Positions 1 to 5,696 of a stretch of 7,836 bases of DNA are shown in pieces. The DNA is taken from positions 1 through 7,836 of the forward strand of contig CAYSPM010000135.1 in the NCBI GenBank assembly GCA_964432925.1, read 5' to 3'. The notes under the pieces are model-generated. The model saw nothing but the letters and a program-made list of their open reading frames with translations, had not been told where the DNA came from and made no database searches. A program made the position numbers and the translations under genes. The stretch comes from CAYNTC01 sp964432925 (GTDB lineage Bacteria > Planctomycetota > Phycisphaerae > Sedimentisphaerales > Anaerobacaceae). The number at the start of each line of letters is the position of its first letter. Position 1 is the stretch's first letter.

Positions 1-488
1 CCCGCTGCAGCGGACGCCCCCATTACGAAGACTCGATAGGTGTTACTTGATTTGTACGCAGGAAATACAAACATGTTGCTTTCTCGGGCGATGGTAGAGG
101 GAAAAAATTGCCAGGCAAATTTATGATTGTTACAGTAAGAAGCCGTGCCATTCACTTCGCATTTGATGGTCGCGGTAGTCGGAAAGCCGGAGCCGAAAAC
201 GCGTAGTACAATCTCCAGCAGCAAGAACAAAAGTGAGGGAATAACAGTGATTGCTACAATGCGAAACAACCATAGTCGCCCGCCGGTTATCGACTCGCGT
301 GATATTTTCTCCTTATCCTTCTGTTTTTTTTCACTCTTGAAGATTCTGGAGATTAGCGTTTTCTCTGCCGGCAGGTGCTTCCTTGACTCGCTCTGGTGAA
401 GACCTGTGCTGGGAGAAGTTCTTCGCTGTTTGATATCTCTTTTTGTATGTGATGATGGTTTCTTACTTTTCCGGCCTTTGGCACCCAT
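1..488 (-). CDS. N-terminal part of membrane-anchored SGNH/GDSL-hydrolase-like protein (3' end beyond window)
   Basis: The frame is open from an ATG at 488-486 to the left edge, giving 162 residues. An in-frame TGA lies directly before the ATG, so this is the first possible start; GAAGAGA a few bases upstream is a weak ribosome site. Residues 1-70 are very rich in Lys, Arg and Ser and should be cytoplasmic. Residues about 73-97 form one membrane segment (LWLFRIVAITVIPSLLFLLL), leaving the rest outside the membrane. Near the cut end, TYRVFVMGASAAAG (150 onward) looks like block I of an SGNH/GDSL-type hydrolase, with Ser159 as the candidate nucleophile. The preceding FAWQFFPSTIARE resembles the region before block I in large bacterial anchored SGNH proteins that often carry TPR repeats; that comparison is from memory. 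Substrate is unknown, and the Asp/His catalytic residues and any TPRs would lie outside the window. Confidence 0.75.
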   Translation of the reverse strand, partial: MGAKGRKSKKPSSHTKRDIKQRRTSPSTGLHQSESRKHLPAEKTLISRIFKSEKKQKDKEKISRESITGGRLWLFRIVAITVIPSLLFLLLEIVLRVFGSGFPTTATIKCEVNGTASYCNNHKFAWQFFPSTIARESNMFVFPAYKSSNTYRVFVMGASAAA

Positions 489-606
489 TCATTGATTCTC
501 TTCAATCGCGTTCTTGAGAAGATGTTTTTTAAGATGACTTTTTATGTTTTATCGACATTTGCATATTAGCCGATTAGTGGCAATAATTTTTTATCTTTTT
601 TTGTAT

Positions 607-774
607 TCACTTCTGCCTTTTTCTCAGGTATGCGACTTCAGCGTTTGTCAGCCTCTAAATCTCCCTATACCCAGGCCCCGCGCGGTTAGTTTACCGATGC
701 GTGTTCTTTTGAGCGATTTTACGGGCAGGTCAACTTCAAAGAATTCGCTTTTTTCGCTGATACCCGGCTCTGGC
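607..774 (-). pseudogene. Frameshifted remnant of an RluB-type pseudouridine synthase C-terminus (copy B)
   Basis: On the minus strand, 713-657 reads LKRTRIGKLTARGLGIGRF, matching residues 204-222 of the intact RluB-type protein in this window (LKRTHIGKLNLRGLGVGKY) at 13 of 19 positions. That frame then hits TGA at 650-648. Moving one frame over at about 651 gives LTNAEVAYLRKRQK and a stop at 609-607, matching the RluB end LSSSEIAYLKS. One lost base near 652 explains the break. Upstream, EVDLPV (737-720) can be read as a worn VGHPV motif, and in another frame GYQRKKRIL may reflect the GLNRQIRRML region, implying a second frameshift; this part is weak. No S4 domain or catalytic GRLD motif remains, so the product cannot be active. 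It is too diverged from the intact gene to be a fresh copy, so an old paralogue or duplication is likely. Confidence 0.72.
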
Positions 775-854
775 AAGCAGGCTCGCACTGAACTCGTTGT
801 TCGTGAATCGTGACTCGCGCAGCGCAGAACCGGCGGCTAAATGCAAACGACTAT

Positions 855-947
855 TCATGAGTACTGTCCGCCATCCCCTATTTTCTTCAGGTACGCTATT
901 TCACTTTTGGTTAGCGTTCCGAATTCGCAGACGCAGAGGCAAGCCAT
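855..947 (-). pseudogene. Second remnant of an RluB-type C-terminus directly behind hflC (copy A), readable as a 30-codon ORF
   Basis: Directly after the hflC TAA an ATG (947-945) opens a 30-residue frame ending in TGA at 857-855. Its middle, LTKSEIAYLKKIGD, aligns with LSSSEIAYLKS near the end of the intact RluB-type protein, and LCVCEFGT aligns with LGVGKYRE just before it. At DNA level 887-901 matches 3022-3036 at 14 of 15 bases, and the similarity continues for some 40 bases with mismatches. Only the last 20 or so residues of the family are represented, so this is a truncated relic, not an enzyme. The frame could still be translated by reinitiation after hflC because stop and start abut (TAAATG), and its own stop overlaps another ATG (ATGA at 858-855) opening a 40-residue frame to 736. 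I see no separate ribosome site for either, and I assign no function. Confidence 0.65.
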
Positions 948-1808
948 TTACTTTGTCGGCGGACTCAAATACTGGAAAAACTCCGAATCGCTCGGCAGAA
1001 CAACTATTGCATCCTGCCCCAGTGACTTCTCGTATGTCTCCAATGTCTTGACAAATGCGTAAAACTCCGGGTCTCTTTCAAAAGCTTCGGCATATACCTT
1101 GATTGCCTCGGCATCACCCTCGCCCTTTAGTTTCTCGGCTGTCATGTAACTGTCCGCAAGCAGGATGGTCTTTTCCTTATCAGTAATGGCTTTAATCTTT
1201 ACCGCCTCTTCCTCGCCCTCGGAACGGTATTTCTTAGCCATCCTCTGTCGCTCCGCTTTCATCCTCGCATACACAGAGTGAGCAACCTCGGCCGGCAAAT
1301 CAGCACGCTTTATACGAACATCTATCACCTCAACCCCATATTCGCGAGCCTTGATGCCACACTGCTGGCCTACGTTTTCCATTAGCGCCGCGCGATTGAC
1401 CGAGACAATTTCCGTAAGCGTATGTCGTGCAAGTTCTTCACGTATCTCTGAAAAGACTATATCATCCAGCCTCGCCTGTGCTCCGAATTCATTGCGTACC
1501 GTTTGATAAAGCTTCAGCGGATCTACTATCCTCCACCGGGCATAATTATCAATAACAAGGTGTTTCTTGTCGCTGGTGATGATTTTCGCCGCTGCTGCAT
1601 CATACTCCAGTACCCTGTCTTCAAACTTGTGCGCACTTTGAAGGAAAGGAACCTTAAAGTGCAAACCCGGCTCGGTGATGGTTCTTACGTATTTACCTAA
1701 CTGCGTAACAATCGCCTGCTCGGTCTCGTCCACCGTAAACACCGACCCAGCCAACAAAATCACAACTACTACAAACAGAATAATCGCAATGATAATTGTC
1801 CGACTCAT
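948..1808 (-). CDS. hflC: SPFH/Band 7 membrane protein HflC, modulator of FtsH protease
   Basis: The product has 286 residues. Residues 4-24 are a single N-terminal membrane anchor (TIIIAIILFVVVVILLAG). An SPFH/Band 7 domain follows from about 25 to 185, with typical stretches VDETEQAIVTQLGKY, EPGLHFKVPF and YGVEVIDVRIKRADLP. Residues about 185-240 are a charged Lys/Glu/Ala-rich helix that forms the coiled wall in known HflKC cages. The C-terminus ends VLPSDSEFFQYL, as usual for HflC. In Escherichia coli HflC pairs with HflK as a large periplasm-facing assembly around the FtsH AAA protease and limits degradation of membrane substrates. The start ATG overlaps the hflK stop (ATGA), and a near-perfect AAAGGAGGTGA sits 6 bases upstream inside hflK, so the two subunits should be translated together. 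Its 3' side holds decayed RluB-like sequence. Identification is firm. Confidence 0.95.
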   Translation of the reverse strand: MSRTIIIAIILFVVVVILLAGSVFTVDETEQAIVTQLGKYVRTITEPGLHFKVPFLQSAHKFEDRVLEYDAAAAKIITSDKKHLVIDNYARWRIVDPLKLYQTVRNEFGAQARLDDIVFSEIREELARHTLTEIVSVNRAALMENVGQQCGIKAREYGVEVIDVRIKRADLPAEVAHSVYARMKAERQRMAKKYRSEGEEEAVKIKAITDKEKTILLADSYMTAEKLKGEGDAEAIKVYAEAFERDPEFYAFVKTLETYEKSLGQDAIVVLPSDSEFFQYLSPPTK

Positions 1809-2830
1809 TTCTCACCTCCTTTGCTTCGACTGCGCTCAGCACTGGTTTCAAGGGGCAAAAACTGTAACAGGTTTCCGCTAACCTCAGGGTCAATCACGAA
1901 TTTGCGAATGCCCGGCAGAATCCGCTCCATTGTTTCCAAATACAGCCTCTTGCGGGTAACGTCTTTTGCCTTTTCGTACTCTTTCAGAACCGCCATGAAT
2001 CTGTCAGCATCGCCCTGGGCACGTTTTGTGCGCTCGGCCTTATATCCCTCGGCCTCTCTGATTATCTTCTCGGCCTGCCCTCTGGCCTTGGGCAGAACAT
2101 CCTCACGGTAACCCTCAGCTTCCTTGACTAATCGATCTTTATCTTCTTTTGCACTTACCACGTCGTCAAAAGCCGAGGCTACATCTTTCGGGGGACGAAC
2201 CGTTTGCAGTTTCACCTCCACTACCCTTACGCCGCTGTCATACCTGTCTATTATTTCCTGCAAAAGCTCGCGGATATCAACCTCGATCTGCAGCTTCTCA
2301 CCTATCAGAACATCATCAATCGGCCTTTGACCTACTACCTGCCTCAAAGCTACCTCAGCAGCGTCCACAAGCGCGCCCTGTGGCCTTTCCAGATCCTTCA
2401 CATTGAACAAAAACTTCGCTGGGTCCTTGACCAGGTACTGTACTATCATCTGCGCATCGATTATCTGCTCATCACCCGTCAGCATTAGCGATTCTTCCGG
2501 CACAAATCTATATTGTGCAGGTGGTCCAGGATTAACTGTTCTGAAGCCGATTTCGATCCGTCTTACCTGTTTTACCTTGACCTTATCAACCCTCTCAATC
2601 GGCAGGGGTAAACGGTAATGGGGGCCTGGCTGTGTTACTTTCGTTGCTTTACCAAATCGGCGCACAATCCCCTGTTCGTCTGGCCGGACAATGTATATTC
2701 CCGACAAAAGCCACACCAACACTACTGCAGGTATTATCCACTTCAGCCAGGCCAAATTGAACCTAAAGTCCGGACCGAACGGCAGCCTGACTTCTCTATC
2801 TTCCTGTTGCCTGTCATACTCTCGTGCCAT
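1805..2830 (-). CDS. hflK: SPFH/Band 7 membrane protein HflK, partner of HflC
   Basis: The product has 341 residues, shorter than E. coli HflK (419) mainly because the Gly/Pro-rich N-terminal region is missing. A charged 28-residue cytoplasmic head precedes one membrane segment at about 29-48 (WLKWIIPAVVLVWLLSGIYI). The SPFH domain runs from about 49 to 225, starting RPDEQGIVRRFGK and including QPGPHYRLPLPIE and the characteristic VRPPKDVASAFDDVVSAKED near its end. A Lys/Glu/Ala-rich helix (about 226-290) follows, then a C-terminal segment with GNLLQFLPL. HflK alternates with HflC in a membrane cage that regulates FtsH in the known systems. The ATG is preceded by AAGGTG about six bases away and, about 57 bases upstream, by a good sigma70-like promoter. 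The final residues SAERSRSKGGEK look like an added tail from a short repeat. Identification is firm. Confidence 0.95.
   Translation of the reverse strand: MAREYDRQQEDREVRLPFGPDFRFNLAWLKWIIPAVVLVWLLSGIYIVRPDEQGIVRRFGKATKVTQPGPHYRLPLPIERVDKVKVKQVRRIEIGFRTVNPGPPAQYRFVPEESLMLTGDEQIIDAQMIVQYLVKDPAKFLFNVKDLERPQGALVDAAEVALRQVVGQRPIDDVLIGEKLQIEVDIRELLQEIIDRYDSGVRVVEVKLQTVRPPKDVASAFDDVVSAKEDKDRLVKEAEGYREDVLPKARGQAEKIIREAEGYKAERTKRAQGDADRFMAVLKEYEKAKDVTRKRLYLETMERILPGIRKFVIDPEVSGNLLQFLPLETSAERSRSKGGEK
1812..1822 (-). promoter_or_regulatory. Strong Shine-Dalgarno sequence for hflC inside the hflK 3' end
   Basis: The minus strand reads AAAGGAGGTGA, almost fully complementary to the 16S rRNA tail, with GGAGG six bases before the hflC ATG. 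It is encoded by the final hflK codons (Ser-Lys-Gly-Gly-Glu-Lys). It is much stronger than the sites before hflK or rluB in this window and fits a need for balanced HflK:HflC output. Confidence 0.85.
1823..1845. repeat. Short interspersed repeat-like motif within the hflK 3' end
   Basis: GCTTCGACTGCGCTCAGCAC on the plus strand (GCTGAGCGCAGTCGAAGC on the minus strand) matches, from memory, a short dispersed motif found between genes in many unrelated bacterial genomes and often misread as small ORFs containing LSAVEA. Here it lies in the last codons of hflK and encodes the polar tail SAERSRSK, after the conserved FLPL end of the SPFH protein. I found no second copy in this window. Whether it is repeated elsewhere in the genome cannot be seen here. 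Confidence 0.4.
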
Positions 2831-2886
2831 AATCGCACCTTTCCGGCAAAATACCTCATTCTGAATTCATCTCGATTCCAGCCCCG

Positions 2887-2914
2887 ATTGTAGCCTCGCT
2901 CATAACGACGTCAA
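2887..2914 (-). promoter_or_regulatory. Sigma70-like promoter for hflK-hflC
   Basis: Minus strand TTGACG (2914-2909), 16 bases, then TACAAT (2892-2887); each box has five of six consensus bases. Transcription would start near 2880, about 50 bases before the hflK ATG. It lies in the 153-base gap between rluB and hflK, so hflKC can be expressed independently of rluB. I see no clear terminator for rluB in the same gap. Confidence 0.65.
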
Positions 2915-2983
2915 GCAATATGTATAATCTTTGCCGAATTTGCAGGGAAAAGCCGGCAGACCTTGGACAGAGGTATAGATATC

Positions 2984-3721
2984 TTATTTGCGACCTGAAC
3001 TTGACTTGCTGGTCGCGCTTTTCAGATACGCTATTTCTGAACTGCTCAGTTCTCTATATTTGCCTACACCCAGACCCCGAAGATTCAGCTTTCCGATGTG
3101 GGTTCGTTTTAGCCAGATTACCTTGTGCCCTACTTTTACCAGCATTCTGCGAATCTGGCGGTTGAGACCCTGTCGAATAGTAATTTCAATCAAAGACTCT
3201 TTATGGCTGCGTTTTAATATTTTTACCGATGCCCTGGCCGTTTTGCCTTCAGCCAGCCAGATTCCCCTTTTGAACTTTTCGACTGCTCCGCCATCAACCC
3301 GGCCCTCAACGTTAGCGAGGTAGGTCTTAGGCATCTTGTATTTGGGATGTGTTAATCTATTTGCCAGTTCACTGTCATTAGTGAGGATAATTATCCCTGT
3401 GGTGTCGGCGTCAAGTCTACCGACAGAAAAAACACGTTCACGGCAGTGGACAAGATCAATCGCTTTTTTCCTGCCTTGTGGGTCCCTGCTGGTGCAAATG
3501 ACCCCTTTGGGCTTGTTCAAAAGAAAATAGACTTTCTGTGCAGGCCGAATTCTCTTGCCAGCTATTGTTATAATATCCTTTTCAGGGTCGATAAATACAG
3601 GTAGTTCATTTACCACTCGGCCGTTCACTTGAACGACACCATCAAGTATAAGTTCTTCGCATTTTCTGCGAGAATCAACACCGGCAGCAGCTAAGAATTT
3701 CTGTAACCTTTGTTCTGCCAT
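2984..3721 (-). CDS. rluB: 23S/16S rRNA pseudouridine synthase, RluB/RsuA family
   Basis: The product has 245 residues, usual for the family. An N-terminal S4 RNA-binding domain (about 3-50) begins EQRLQKFLAAAGVDSRRKCE. The catalytic domain follows, with KVYFLLNKPKGVICTSRD (63-80) and the signature FSVGRLDADTTGIIILTND (98-116), in which Asp104 is the expected catalytic residue. HPKYKMPKTY and GLNRQIRRMLVKVGHKV are the other conserved blocks. The enzyme converts a uridine in rRNA to pseudouridine; RluB acts on 23S U2605 in E. coli, but RluE/RluF/RsuA relatives are close, so the exact target is not fixed. It sits 54 bases behind the UbiA-type gene. No good ribosome site precedes the ATG, and a possible promoter ends only about 14 bases before it. 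Two decayed relatives of its 3' end lie downstream of hflC. Confidence 0.9.
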   Translation of the reverse strand: MAEQRLQKFLAAAGVDSRRKCEELILDGVVQVNGRVVNELPVFIDPEKDIITIAGKRIRPAQKVYFLLNKPKGVICTSRDPQGRKKAIDLVHCRERVFSVGRLDADTTGIIILTNDSELANRLTHPKYKMPKTYLANVEGRVDGGAVEKFKRGIWLAEGKTARASVKILKRSHKESLIEITIRQGLNRQIRRMLVKVGHKVIWLKRTHIGKLNLRGLGVGKYRELSSSEIAYLKSATSKSSSGRK

Positions 3722-3734
3722 AATAAGTCGATGG

Positions 3735-3763
3735 TTTGTAGTTTTAAGTCCCTAGACTGTGAA
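3735..3763 (-). promoter_or_regulatory. Possible promoter placing rluB on a near-leaderless transcript
   Basis: Minus strand TTCACA (3763-3758), 17 bases, TACAAA (3740-3735), matching five and four consensus bases. The start would fall about 7 bases before the rluB ATG. This fits the missing Shine-Dalgarno sequence, but the boxes are modest and rluB could also be read through from the gene upstream. Confidence 0.3.
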
Positions 3764-3775
3764 CCACGAACCTAC

Positions 3776-4690
3776 TCAAGAAGTTAGAATGTTAGGAAGA
3801 CTGATACCGAGCTTATCGCCATATATAATTAAGACGCAAAGGATGACCCAGAGCACAAAGCCAATCTGAAATGGTAAATCATGGAGGATAAGCTCAACCG
3901 GCCCGGTGAACTTGCCCTTCTGGATGAGTGCACTGAAACGAAAAACACAGTACAAAACCAGCGGTGTAGTGTAGACTAGATTATTGGTGCCGAATATCTT
4001 AAAAGTTCTATCATCCATCGCATAAAGAAGAAAACATACAACTGCCAAGCCGCTAGTGACATCCACCATGTGGCCCAGCAGCTCTGGCGTGTAACCTCCA
4101 AGCGTTTGCCGAAACGAATCGCTATTCTGACCAAGCTGGGCTATCTCACCACGGCGTTTGGAGAAGGCAAGAAATAGGCACAAAGCAAACGTACAGATGA
4201 TCAACCACGGTGAGATAAGTACTCCTATCACTACGGCTCCAGCAATGGCCCGAAGACAAAAGCCAATTGATATTACCACGCAATCTAAAATCATGATCTG
4301 TTTGAGCAAAAATGAATATGAAATCATCAACACAATGTAGGCCAATATAATCACTGCAAGTCTATAAGTAAGAAGGTAGCTGCAGACAAGTGCTGTGATG
4401 GTGCAAAGTATAAGTATTATGGCTGCAGATTCGACTGTTACAATGCCTGCTGCGATTGGCCTTTGGCGCTTCTCGGGATGAAGCATGTCTGCCTCACGGT
4501 CGACTATATCGTTGAGAATGTAAACAGCCGAGGCTGCCAATGAAAAACAGAAAAAACCTCCAAGAGCCCTGGACATAGCCAACAACGAATCCTCGACTGG
4601 TCCAAAGAGCTTCTTACCGAAAATCAGAGCTGCAAACACAAAAACGTTCTTGGTCCAATGCCAAGGCCGCATTATCTGCAGAAATCTCAT
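3776..4690 (-). CDS. UbiA-family prenyltransferase, decaprenyl-phosphate phosphoribosyltransferase type
   Basis: From the ATG at 4690 the product has 304 residues and is strongly hydrophobic, with seven to nine likely membrane helices. The start MRFLQIMRPWHWTKNVFVFA is typical of the decaprenyl-phosphate phosphoribosyltransferase (DPPR synthase, Rv3806c-like) branch. The Mg-binding motif NDIVDREAD is at 60-68 and is followed by HPEKRQRPIAAG. The second site, LKQIMILDCVVISIGFCLRA, includes Asp136, and SKRRGE is at 177-182. Known members transfer phosphoribose from PRPP to a polyprenyl phosphate for cell-surface glycan precursors; other UbiA enzymes make quinones or tetraprenyl lipids. The frame stays open to 4906, but that would overlap the divergent gene. 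AGAAAGGT lies 6-7 bases before the 4690 ATG and directly abuts the alternative ATG at 4696, so 4690 is preferred. The divergent neighbour is an HAD phosphatase. Confidence 0.82.
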   Translation of the reverse strand: MRFLQIMRPWHWTKNVFVFAALIFGKKLFGPVEDSLLAMSRALGGFFCFSLAASAVYILNDIVDREADMLHPEKRQRPIAAGIVTVESAAIILILCTITALVCSYLLTYRLAVIILAYIVLMISYSFLLKQIMILDCVVISIGFCLRAIAGAVVIGVLISPWLIICTFALCLFLAFSKRRGEIAQLGQNSDSFRQTLGGYTPELLGHMVDVTSGLAVVCFLLYAMDDRTFKIFGTNNLVYTTPLVLYCVFRFSALIQKGKFTGPVELILHDLPFQIGFVLWVILCVLIIYGDKLGISLPNILTS

Positions 4691-4760
4691 ATTCATACCT
4701 TTCTGTGTTCGATCACTATCAGCTAATCCATCAACAGTTTTGCAATTTACTACGTAAAGA

Positions 4761-4787
4761 TATCGACATATAGGCCTATAGACGATA
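4761..4787. promoter_or_regulatory. 27-base near-perfect inverted repeat, candidate operator
   Basis: The plus strand reads TATCG-ACA-TATAGGCCTATA-GA-CGATA: a perfect 12-base palindrome (4769-4780) flanked by outer arms TATCG and CGATA. It lies between the divergent UbiA-type and HAD genes, just downstream of the candidate UbiA-type promoter and covering its expected start point. A dimeric repressor site is the simplest reading; no regulator gene is in the window. Confidence 0.45.
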
Positions 4788-4789
4788 AC

Positions 4790-4818
4790 ATTATAGTCGC
4801 GCAGAAATGAGTTGTATA
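4790..4818 (-). promoter_or_regulatory. Candidate promoter for the UbiA-type gene
   Basis: Minus strand TATACA (4818-4813, four of six consensus), 17 bases, then a perfect TATAAT (4795-4790). The start would fall near 4783, giving a leader of about 90 bases to the preferred ATG. The adjoining inverted repeat would overlap this start. Confidence 0.5.
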
Positions 4819-4871
4819 GCATGTTAATATAGGCACATAATAACGCCCAAATACATGACGCTAACCAAGAG

Positions 4872-5555
4872 ATGATTACAGTCGTAGTTTTTGATCTGGA
4901 CGACACACTCTATGACGAAATTGAGTACTGCCGTAGTGGCTTTACAACAGTCGCAAAATACCTGGCTGACACGCAAAGAAAACTACCTGTCGAGCGCATC
5001 TTCACTGCATTTTGGCAGCAATTTACTGCCGGTAACCGTACAAAGACATTTAACACCGCACTAGACGAGCTCGGCGTAAACTGCGATGACACACTCATCC
5101 AACAACTTGTGCAGGTCTATCGAAACCATGATCCACAAATAACGCTGCCACAGGACAGCCAGGACGTACTTTCACAACTCCAAAAAAAATATACCTTGGC
5201 TCTATTGACAGATGGTTTTCTGCCAGCTCAACAGTTAAAAGTACGCGCACTGGGAATCGAGAAATACTTCAAGTCAATGGTCTACACCGAAGAGCTTGGA
5301 AGGCAATTCTGGAAACCTTCGCCGGTTGGCTTTGAACAATTGTTGGCACAGTTAGATGCGAGGCCCAAAACCTCGGCATACATTGCTGACAACGCGGAAA
5401 AAGACTTTATCGCGCCGAATAAGCTCGGACTTGTGACGGTCCAGGTAACCCGGCCAGCACACATACACACCTCCAGTTCGCCGGATCCCGATGCTGCCGC
5501 AAAATATAAAATTGAAGGAATAGGCAAATTACTTAAACTCTTGGCCACGCTTTGA
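4872..5555 (+). CDS. HAD-superfamily hydrolase (phosphatase)
   Basis: The product has 227 residues with all four HAD motifs. Motif I is VVFDLDDTLYDE (Asp8 nucleophile, Asp10 acid/base). Motif II is LALLTDG (Thr113). Motif III is the Lys of FWKPSP (Lys148). Motif IV is YIADNAEKDFIAPNKLG (Asp173, with Asp178 as the second acidic residue). ADN replaces the commoner GDN in motif IV, which should still bind Mg. The segment at about 15-90 is a helical C1-type cap, as in small-molecule phosphatases such as 5'-nucleotidases and phosphoglycolate phosphatases; the substrate cannot be read from the sequence. No good Shine-Dalgarno sequence is seen; GAG abuts the ATG. It is divergent from the UbiA-type gene, and fusions of HAD and UbiA domains are known in other bacteria, so dephosphorylation of a polyprenyl-linked sugar phosphate is a possible but untested role. 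Confidence 0.85.
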   Translation: MITVVVFDLDDTLYDEIEYCRSGFTTVAKYLADTQRKLPVERIFTAFWQQFTAGNRTKTFNTALDELGVNCDDTLIQQLVQVYRNHDPQITLPQDSQDVLSQLQKKYTLALLTDGFLPAQQLKVRALGIEKYFKSMVYTEELGRQFWKPSPVGFEQLLAQLDARPKTSAYIADNAEKDFIAPNKLGLVTVQVTRPAHIHTSSSPDPDAAAKYKIEGIGKLLKLLATL

Positions 5556-5575
5556 AAAAATGGCGATTTTCCCAC

Positions 5576-5610
5576 GTGCGTTGCTTGTTACCATGGCGCA
5601 CATTGTTTTT
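5576..5610 (+). terminator. Weak hairpin with T-run after the HAD gene
   Basis: GTGCG (5576-5580) can pair with CGCAC (5597-5601) across a 16-base loop, followed by ATTGTTTTT. The stem is only five base pairs, so termination is uncertain, but position and T-run fit the end of the HAD transcript just before the next promoter. Confidence 0.25.
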
Positions 5611-5612
5611 AC

Positions 5613-5641
5613 TTGACTTAGAGCCGTTTTCAGGCGATAAT
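5613..5641 (+). promoter_or_regulatory. Sigma70-like promoter for the coiled-coil membrane protein gene
   Basis: TTGACT (5613-5618), 17 bases, GATAAT (5636-5641), five of six consensus bases in each box with ideal spacing. The start would fall near 5648, leaving a leader of about 50 bases that contains AAGGAG (5684-5689) seven bases before the ATG. The gene therefore looks independently transcribed from the HAD gene. Confidence 0.7.
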
Positions 5642-5696
5642 ACAGGAAAAATGGCAGCGATGGGTAATTTTTAACTATTTTCCAAGGAGTTCTACT

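Noticed and set aside
489..606. AT-rich stretch before the SGNH-like gene as a promoter region
   Set aside because: It probably contains the promoter, but no pair of boxes with acceptable spacing stood out, so none is reported.
736..745. SEFF in copy B resembling the SEFF near the HflC C-terminus, as a hint of a duplicated hflC end
   Set aside because: Four residues without surrounding similarity are not enough; the stretch is better explained as worn RluB sequence or chance.
145..813. Plus-strand frames of 84 to 89 codons at the left of the window
   Set aside because: They are antisense to the SGNH-like gene and the RluB relic, have no ribosome sites and show no recognisable protein features.
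4812..4841. Plus-strand TTGTAT-18-CATAAT as promoter of the HAD gene
   Set aside because: The -35 match is poor, the spacing is long, and AT-rich sequence here gives several equally weak options.
4691..4906. N-terminal extension of the UbiA-type protein to a 376-residue frame starting at 4906
   Set aside because: It would overlap the start of the divergent HAD gene, contains non-family sequence, and covers the promoter-like and palindromic elements; the ATG at 4690 has a ribosome site and a typical family N-terminus.
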